From contig ML058409.1 of assembly GCA_003013855.2 (NCBI GenBank), positions 930,001-994,000 on the forward strand: a stretch of 64,000 nucleotides of DNA. The letters run 5' to 3'. The position numbers were made by a program, and so were the translations under genes. Positions 37,601 through 46,818 of the stretch are shown piece by piece (the first letter of the stretch is position 1; each line of letters opens with the position of its first letter). Source of the stretch: Liriodendron chinense. Its lineage: Eukaryota > Streptophyta > Magnoliopsida > Magnoliales > Magnoliaceae. The notes beneath the pieces are model-generated. The model did not search any database, was not told where the DNA came from, and saw only the letters and a program-made list of their open reading frames with translations.

Positions 37601-40600
37601 CCCCCCCCCCAAAATTGATTTCTTGTACGTGAATTTGACTACATTAAAGTCTCCACCAACACACCACGACGGATTCCACTTCTACCTGACTTTGGTAAAG
37701 CTCCCTCCACAGATACTCAGTTGACCAGAGAACGCTAAAAGATCTTTCTCACAAAACTACGGTCATTGAAAATTTACCAACATCACTGCCTTCAGTACTC
37801 CAATCTCCAGAGCTTAGAATTCTAGGCCACAACTATCCCCCTCATCGAACCCGCAGCATACTACGCTACCCATTCTTTCTTTTTAACCCCCAAATTAAAT
37901 CAAGAGTGCCTTTATCCGTGGAATGCAACTTTCTTTGCTGCAGCATGATACCGTCCACCTTTGAATTTTTGCACATCTTTCAAACGTGGGCTCTTTTAAT
38001 ATTACAACCCAAACCGCTGACATTCCATGAAAGGACTATGATTGATCGATACTTAAAACCTTGAAAGGTAGAACTGGAAGAACCAAAATATGGTAGAATC
38101 ATCTCTTCACAGTACACATGGCAGCATGATGTACAACCCAAGCACATCTATATACTAGGACCTAGAATAGACAGCTTATGTACCAAAAATATCACATCTA
38201 TTTGACACATCTATCCATCTGATTGGTGACCACCAAAGCAAAGGTATATAAGTAGTTAATGGTTAAATACATGGTAGGGTAAATTGAAGAAATGTGATGG
38301 ACTCAAGTAGGTTTACATGTCATCCATGCTAGGGCCACTTTATGAATGTACCCAAGTGATATGTGATCCTACCTGGTGTACAGTGGGAAGATGATTCTAC
38401 CATATTCTGCCTCTCCACTATCACCCCCTGCTTTTTATAAACCTTCACACTCCTCTTCCATGATTTGCAAACCACCTCCACTCTCTTCACATGCCCTAAC
38501 TTTTACCAATAATAATAATAAACCTAAACTCAATTATTTATGAGTAAAAAAATAAAAAATTGTGAAGAATAAAGAAACACACTGCCCATGTCCAGGTGAT
38601 GCAGACGCATGCGATGACCTAACCCTAGATGCGTGTATATTCAGTTGGAAGATATTCAAATAATAAAATTACGAAACTAACTACTTTCAACTAGGGAAAA
38701 CTAACAAATCTCAACACGGAGATGATATCCGTCCATCCGGATCATGCCCCTTAACAAAAAAACCACGTAAAACCATAAAATAGAGAGGATCTAGGGATAT
38801 GAGGATATCCCAGATCTAGCATAGACCAGTCCACAGTTAAGTTTAGATCCGGTTCTCATGGCTAAGCATCCCTCTTTTTTATCGTACCAAAAGGGGGGGG
38901 GGGGAGATTCAGAAAATGATGAAGGATGTCGAAAAACAATGGGTTGACATGAAGCACGGATTATGAACCAAAAGAATCTTACCTTTCCTCGCACCTTGAA
39001 GAATAAAAGAAGAGAAAACAAGAACTCCAAGTGGAATCCTCAACACCCCAAGGGCCAATCCTGAAACCCTAGTCTCTTTGAAGAAAGAGGAAGAAGCGCT
39101 CGTTTTTCATTCATTCAATAATTCGAAATAGGGTTTCTCACAGTATATATAAGCCACGAAAATAAAAAGTGCACTAAAGCGCCTGAAAAATTTAAAAAAA
39201 AACATAAAAACGCCTAAACTAAACAACTACACTAAAATGCCTAGAAACAAGAAAATAAATAAAAAAGTGCCTAAAAGTAAATTCGCTCCACAGTCCAGCG
39301 GTCATGATGCTCTTGCGCGATCCTGCAGCTCGCATACTCGTAACACATCAGAAAATGGGTCCAATGGGCCTGGCGTCCATCTACATTAGCTCGTCTGCTC
39401 CAACACTCGATCTGCGACGTCGCATCCTCTGGTACTCTAAAGGGTGCACCACTGATGTCCGCATCACCAGGAGAGTGGACATGGAGACATGGGTGGCATG
39501 GGTTGATATACCACAAACTCAAAAGAGTGTTGTCCCTCTTACAAACTGGGTTTGCATGGAGTTCCATAGAGGATGCAAAAAACCATCACTGTGGTAAATT
39601 TGTAGTTACATAGGGTAGCCAGACTGTAAAATTGATGGGCACCATGTGGTGGGACCACATCTTAAAAAGCAAAGTGATTGAACTATGACGGCCATTCAAT
39701 CAGTAGCTACAAAAAGGAAAGGTTAACTCAAAAATGTGTTTGTGAGTGTACCATATTATTATTATTTTGTTTGTGACTGGAATGAGTCATCAGTTTTAAT
39801 TGAAATTCAGCTGAGTCAAACCAGGAAGACTTCAGAATAATTTTTGAGCCAGTCTCGATCATATTGGCTACACTACAAACTCAACAAAATAAGAACAAGA
39901 CTTGGGTATCTGGCCATACCTCTGAACCTTCCTTTATACAGTCCTCGTACTGCATTGTTTTCAAGTAGCAAGACATTAAATTAAGAGAACATGCTAACTG
40001 GAGTGCTCTTCCTTTGGAGATGGGCACACTCGTTAGGTTGTTCTTCGCCTACAGATGTGAGAAAATATAATTAGAAGGAATGGAATCTAGAACAAAAATA
40101 TACATTCTATATAGATGTAGTTTGCACCATATTATGGTGCAATGAATTGATTTTAGACATGTCAGCAGTCCAAAGCATCAATCTGAAATCAGCATCTTCC
40201 AGCCCACTCTTCATAGGCAACCGCAACAAAAGCTTGGTGATTGTATCATAACTTTCTTGAATGATCTCTGTAATATAATCAGCAATTCAACAAAGTATGC
40301 CAATTGGATCCTTTATCCTAACTTTCTAGAATGATGGCCCTTTCCGTGATAATTTTCATTTTTCCGAGCCACCAATTAGACAGCTTGGATACTAAGATCA
40401 AACTGATTCTTTAGAGAAAAGCAACCAAAGGTGGGGGGTGAACACACAGACAGTAATATCAGTTTATATCTACCTGCCCATTTGGTGCAACCCACACTTC
40501 ATGGGTTCAACATGAAAAACCCACACAGAACATAGGATCATATCCATCCAATCAACATCATAAAACATGGATGACCAGATTATTTACAGAAGTATAAAAA

Positions 40601-40904
40601 AAGAACAAAAAAAAAACCATCAATATGAACCTTCCATTTAGAAGACCCTTCTTTGATTGCAAAAGGTTCCTCAAAATCACTTTGGTCAGATGATCCTAAG
40701 CATCCCAACCATGGTTCGCAAACGGAGGGTTATAATAAACAGCAAAAATTCCAAGTGATAGGATCATCTGATCAATGAGATTCTTTTGTAGTGACCCATG
40801 AGACTGTAACAGACCAAATAGATGAATGAAAATGACTGATTGGACTGTCCACATGTTCAAATGCAACTCACAGCAGTATAGTGGTAAGAGAGAACCAGAG
40901 CACT

Positions 40905-40999
<95 letters not shown>

Positions 41000-43900
41000 C
41001 ATGCAGATATTTCTGTGCTGCGTCACTAAACTTTCCTTGGCCATGAAGATCATTACCCTGACAAGATGGAAAAAGATCTATCAACCCACTTGCTGTCAAG
41101 CATATTTTCCAATAGTGCCAAAGTAAAAGCAGGAATTTGTGCAAGTATTTAGCTCAGGATTTAGTTTTTTTTTACGGATTAGAAGAATTTCAAGACCTCT
41201 GCTAAAATTATATCAGCAGTCCAGAAAATCTAACAAGTGCAAGAGAGACATGGACACACATCCAAGCATGTATGCACAGACTATGAGCTAAAGGCGTGCA
41301 GCAATATGAATTGAGAGAGGTGGGGTTAAAAAAACATGTGAAATGATAATTGGGGCACGTTTGGACACACCCTCCGAAGGGGCATTTGATGCCTAAACAC
41401 GGTTTTGATCCAAAAAGTATTTGATGTTGCCTGTTTGGATGCACTTTGCAAACCCCCATATCTCATCTCCTTCTCGACAAAATAGGGGCTAAAATGCCAA
41501 CTCGGCAACAATCCTAGTAGACCACAAAAGCAGGCTTGAAAGCCCCTTTGAGGAGCGCGTCCGAATGGGCCCTTAGTGAGGCAGAGAAAGAACACAAGAA
41601 CATTACCATGAAATACTCAATGTTTAGAAAACATTAAGGTGCTCGTGGATCCACTATCCAATTCCATAGCAACTATCATCTATAAAGTGGAAAGTGCCAA
41701 AATAAAATTTCCTTAACATATTATAGTAGCTCTGGGCTCCAAATTGCAATTACCTGCTTTCAGGTTGGACTTACACGAAACACAGCAGCTATTCGAGGTC
41801 AACTTCCTCATTACGAATGCCAAGGGAGATCATTAACCTTTTGTCATTTCCTCTTGATTAGACTGAATGTTCGGAATTCAATTCAATTGTGCATCCAAAT
41901 GCAGCCTAACACACTTATTCATCATTTTGTTTCAAAGAAGCATTTTGCCGTTTTATTCAAATATCCGATGTCCATGACACCATACTAAAGAGACATGCTT
42001 ACTATGATCCTTGTGCTTCATGAAGGTCCATGAAGTCAACACCTCTATTTCACATGTGGCACTTGTGCATGGTGATCAGGACCAACAGAACTTAAAGACT
42101 TTATGAAGGTTTTGACGAATGAGACAAAAGCATTAGTGTTCTGGGAGATATTAGGAATGTTTTCTAACCCTGGCCAATCTTGTTTTGATCAAGAGCTTCA
42201 ATGAAAGAAAAATGAGAAAAGAGAAAAAGAGAAACTCATGCACCAACATGACGAAAGCGAGCTAATGGACCACAAGCCAAAGGCATAAACTAAGGCCCAA
42301 GCAAGTGTTTCCATTCAAGAAAGCAGAGGAATCGACAAACACCTCCTAGTGCATTCCCATGAGCCTGTCTATTTGGAGGTATTTCTTGTGCCTATTTGGT
42401 ATAAGTTAGACATTTCCACAATCCATTGATGATATTAATATATTCCATAGTTGCAGATGTGGTCATTAAAAAAGGGGGAAATTTTGGGGGAAGATGGCTC
42501 CTCATGCAATTATTTAGTGCATTTAGAAGGAAAGAAATAGTTGCATCTTCAAAATGATAAAGAAGCATTGGTTGGTGGCAACGGACCGGGTTGGAGCTAG
42601 GCCTATAGCCCAGCCCAACACTAAAGACCCAAGGCCTAAACTCAAAAAATTGTTGGGGCCGGCCCGGCCCAAAAAATGATAAAATCAGGCTATTCATGCG
42701 AGGCCAAGCTAGTAGGTTCAGGCACAGGCTGAAAAATGATAAAATTGGGCCATTCATGAGAGGCCAAGCTAGTAGGTTCAGCCCGGGCTAAAAAATGATA
42801 AAATCGGGCCATCCATGTGAGGCCAAGCTATCAGGTTCAAGCCCAGCCCAAAGCCAGGTCAAGCTTGTTGGGTCACATAGGCTACCCGGCCCATTGCCAC
42901 CTTAAGAAGCATTGAATTGGACGGAGAAGATCACCGATAAATCAAGGCTTCTTAATCAATAGGGAATTAGTTAAGAAGGATTTATTGGCGTGTCTACTAA
43001 GGACAACTGGAGGGACTAATATACAATGTGAAATTGCATCAGTAGTCTAACATGACACCCTACGCATAGACGCGGAAGCTTGTAGAACTATGGCTAAGTC
43101 CTATAGGGGGGGGTGATTAGGACCGTTTAAAAAACCTCTTGCCTAATTAAACTAATTAGCAATTATAAACTAATTAAGCAAAAACACTTAGTTTCCAAGC
43201 TTAAGTGGGTCCAATCACAAGGCTAGAATATAATTAGCAATTCAACAAGCTAGCCTAAGCATACATAGATAATTGAATGATTAAGTTAATCAAGCACCTA
43301 ATCTATGCAACCTATGTAAACTATATGAGAATGTATCATAAAGCTCAAGTCTACACTACTTAGTGAAAGTACATCTTGTGTGTGAATGTGCCTATCTAGT
43401 GCCTAGCATATATTCTAATCAAGCATGAATAATTAAGCAATTAAACCGTACAAAGCTAGATTAACAATGTACTCAAATCAATCACAAACACAAGTATGTA
43501 TAGTGGTTCGACTTTGGGTCTACTCCACTTCCAGTTCAAGTACTCACCCTTATGAGCACATCGGCATTCATTAGGGAGTTTAAATCAGGTTATTCCCAAC
43601 CGATGAGTTTAACAAGGTTCATCCCAACCTATAATGGTGGTTTTACGGGTTTACCTCTCAACCCAGATGTTTACGGGTTCCATCCAACTCAGGAGTTTGA
43701 CAAGGATCCTCCCAACCCTTCGGTTCCAATCCAAGAACCTGGCGTACACTCCCGTCGGAGGCTCCCCACGAAGACTTGTTCGACTTGTTCGAGTTTGTAA
43801 ATCCAAACTCTCACACTCAATCCTCCATGAGGAAAGAGTGCAACCGGACTCTCAAATTGATAACTTACTTGTCGGATGAGCCCCTTGTTAAGCGCCTTCT

Positions 43901-46766
43901 TGGATTATTTGATCTCCGCTCTCCCGTGCTTCAATCAGCTCCCCAAATGCTCCCCCGATCGTGTTGCCAATGCTTCAGCTCCACCGATCAATCGCCTTGC
44001 ATGTGATGCTCTTGAGATGCCCAAGGTGATAGGAAAATTATCTACAACAGGTAGGAATTGGTTACTTAGAGGAATTCCACCTAATAGGATCTTTAAAGAG
44101 GTTTAGACAAAGAATCTACCTATGGTTGAAGTACCTTAAACATCTAAAGATCAAGAGAGAGCAAGAACATTTTCAATGAGCTTTGAATGCTCCATCTTGT
44201 GATTAAACACAATAAGGATGGCTTGGAATGCTTAGGATTAGAGTCTAATGGTATGGGCAATCAAGGTGGCTTCTAATGCACTAATCTCTCTCTCCATACC
44301 CCAAAAAACGAGCCTAGACATTGTATGGAAAAAGGCCCGACGGATTAAAAACGGCTATAAATGGCTAGTAGCCGACTGGTCGAGCCTCAACACGACCGGT
44401 CGGGCAGGGTCCTCGACCGATCGGATAAGGCTTGGACAAGCAGTTTTGCTTGTTGTCCACTCTGGGTCGGTCACGACCGATCATGACTGGTCGTTTTTAG
44501 GCCAAGGAATCCAGCAACTTGTTGTCCCTTCTTGGGGTCTAACGACCAGTCGGCCAGGGGTCACGACCGGTCGGCAGCCATTCTGCTTGCTGTTTTGAGT
44601 CGTGTTTTGCAGCAACAGGGGCAACCTCTTTGGCCCTTCTTCGGGTGGTCTTTTAGGACACTTAGAGCCAATCTAAGATGACTACAAGTATGCCTAAATG
44701 GGTCAAGGTCATATAGAGGTTTGGGTTTTGGTTAAGGTTCAAGGTTCAAGACTCACCAAGGCATCCCTTTTACCCGTTTCTTCTTCCTTGATGCAACAGG
44801 TCCGCTTTGAGTTTTCGGTCTTCGTCTTCTTTAAGCTCAACCAACACCAGACTCACTGACCTAAATACTTGACAAATAAGGTGCACTAGTATGCCACAGA
44901 AAAGTGCACCAACACAATGATCAGTAGCTGCCTACACAACTCCAATAGGGGAAATGTGGAAATGCCCATTAGTAGGAATCTGGATTCTGGAAGCTTTCAC
45001 ATTAATGGCTCAATTGAAAATCTGGGGCCCATGTATGTGGGAGGTGGGATTAGGGATTCAGACAGGCTTTAATCCAGAAAGCCTTCTCCAGCATGGTTGG
45101 AATGCAGTTCGAGGAAGTTGATTGGATGGGGGCTAAAAAGGAGATTCAGAACCATCGAATCTCACATATATTTTTTATAAAATCCATTGTGTAGCCTCAT
45201 CATCATTGTCTAAGCCTTATCTAAACATACTAGGGTTGACACATCCTGTTCCACCATTGTGCTCTACCTAGGACCATATCCTCAATTAAACCATAGGTCA
45301 TTGAATCTTTCTTACTACCTCCGTCTCCATCCTTTTGGGCCTTCTCTTGCCTTTTTAGAGCATTATTCAACTTGAACCAACTCATAACTCCGCAGTTCTT
45401 GGTCTCCATGCACATGACCAAACTGGATAAGTCTACTCTTTCTTGTCTTATTATGCATATCAGTGCTACTGTTAAGTTCCCTAAAATGCATTCATTTCTA
45501 ATTCTATCCTTCCTCATCTTGCCACTCATCCATCTCAACATTCTCATTCCAGCTACGAATGGGTTGTTTCTTAATTGCCCAACATTTTGTCCCAAGCATG
45601 ACTAATCCATGAGCCTCACAGCTAAATATTTCTTTTAATCCTGTTCACATAGAGGTTTATACGACAATGGATGCACTCGCAAAACAGAGAGTGAGGAGAC
45701 TTTCATACTATTTCTAATAAAATTAAAATTTTGTTAAATGTTAGAAATACATGGAAAGAAAAAGGCACAAGCTTTAAAAGAATTCATCGTAGATGCTAGG
45801 ATCTGATCAAGAAATCATCCAATAGCATGAAAAGGCGTCAAGAAAAACCTCAATATCGCAAAGCGGATTTAAGGAAACTCCTTTATTTCTATGCAATGAA
45901 AAAGTAAAAATAATAACTAAACCTCTTTCTTGAGCATCTGAGCTGCATTAAATTCATAGGAAACTTGGGCATCTGCACGGGCACGCATAGCTGCAATCTC
46001 TTCGGGTGTGGCTTTGGCCATCTTTTCAGTAATCTCAGCCATATCCTCAGGCCGTGCATTCTTTAGCTGTTCTGCTGCATTTTTCATGTCTTCAGGCCTC
46101 ATGTTCTTCATGCTCTCTGTGGCTAATCTTATCAGATCAGGATTGGACATCATCTGTAAAATGCAGCCAACTGATATATCAGGTATGAGTATAAACAAAC
46201 ATAAGGCTATGGTGATGTCAGTGGAAAAGCCATCACTTTCACCTCAAGTTAAAAAAGAACAATTGCAGGAGCATTTTCTTTGTCAAACAAGATATTAACA
46301 GAACGCTACTGTAATGAATTGTCACCTACAATGCATTACATGTGAACTTCACATGCTACCAACAAGTTACACCTGTATAACATCCAAGACATGCAAAAAG
46401 ATGTTCCACCATATAGATCTCCTGGTGCAAAAATCAGACTGGTCCACTCACCAGGCAGGCCATTGTGTAGGAAAACCATGGAAGGTTTAAATCCCATTGA
46501 CAGTCTGATTTGACATATACATATGGCAGATATCAAAATCAAACCAAAGAAATTGCATGATCTCTTTCCCGAATTCAACCTAGAAACAGAAGCATTCAGG
46601 GTTATATCTTCACTCCATGAACACCAAAAATGATTTCATTATCAGATTTCAGAACTTTCAAAACTTCAAAACAATGACATGATCTCATCTTGGATTCCAT
46701 ACAAGCTAAATGAAACAACAACAAAGACCAAATCAAGTTCACCATATCGAATTCATGCAAAAGAAA

Positions 46767-46818
<52 letters not shown>

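Larger units (their letters stand above)
33039..39919 (-). other. OEP61 intron 4 (6.9 kb)
   Basis: The longest intron. It holds a large inverted-end element (34052-34835) with TC microsatellites, an L1-type LINE (34945-38075) carrying a MITE, and an unidentified stretch 38100-39600 with a TATATATAAG and AAACCCTATTTCGAA-type (minus strand) segment near 39120-39160 that may be part of another LTR. A run of ten G lies near 38887. No host gene seen inside. Confidence 0.7.
41058..45922 (-). other. OEP61 intron 2 (4.9 kb)
   Basis: It holds a GGGCCC-end MITE (41352-41574), an inverted-end element with a triplicated unit (42570-42905), a solo LTR (43029-44914) and an RTE LINE fragment (45185-45610). 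The rest is A/T-rich intron sequence without a gene. Confidence 0.75.

Noticed and set aside
40857..41144. Open frames with SLSLSL or YIYIYI runs
   Set aside because: Microsatellite translation overlapping OEP61 exon 3; only the 19-codon exon is real.
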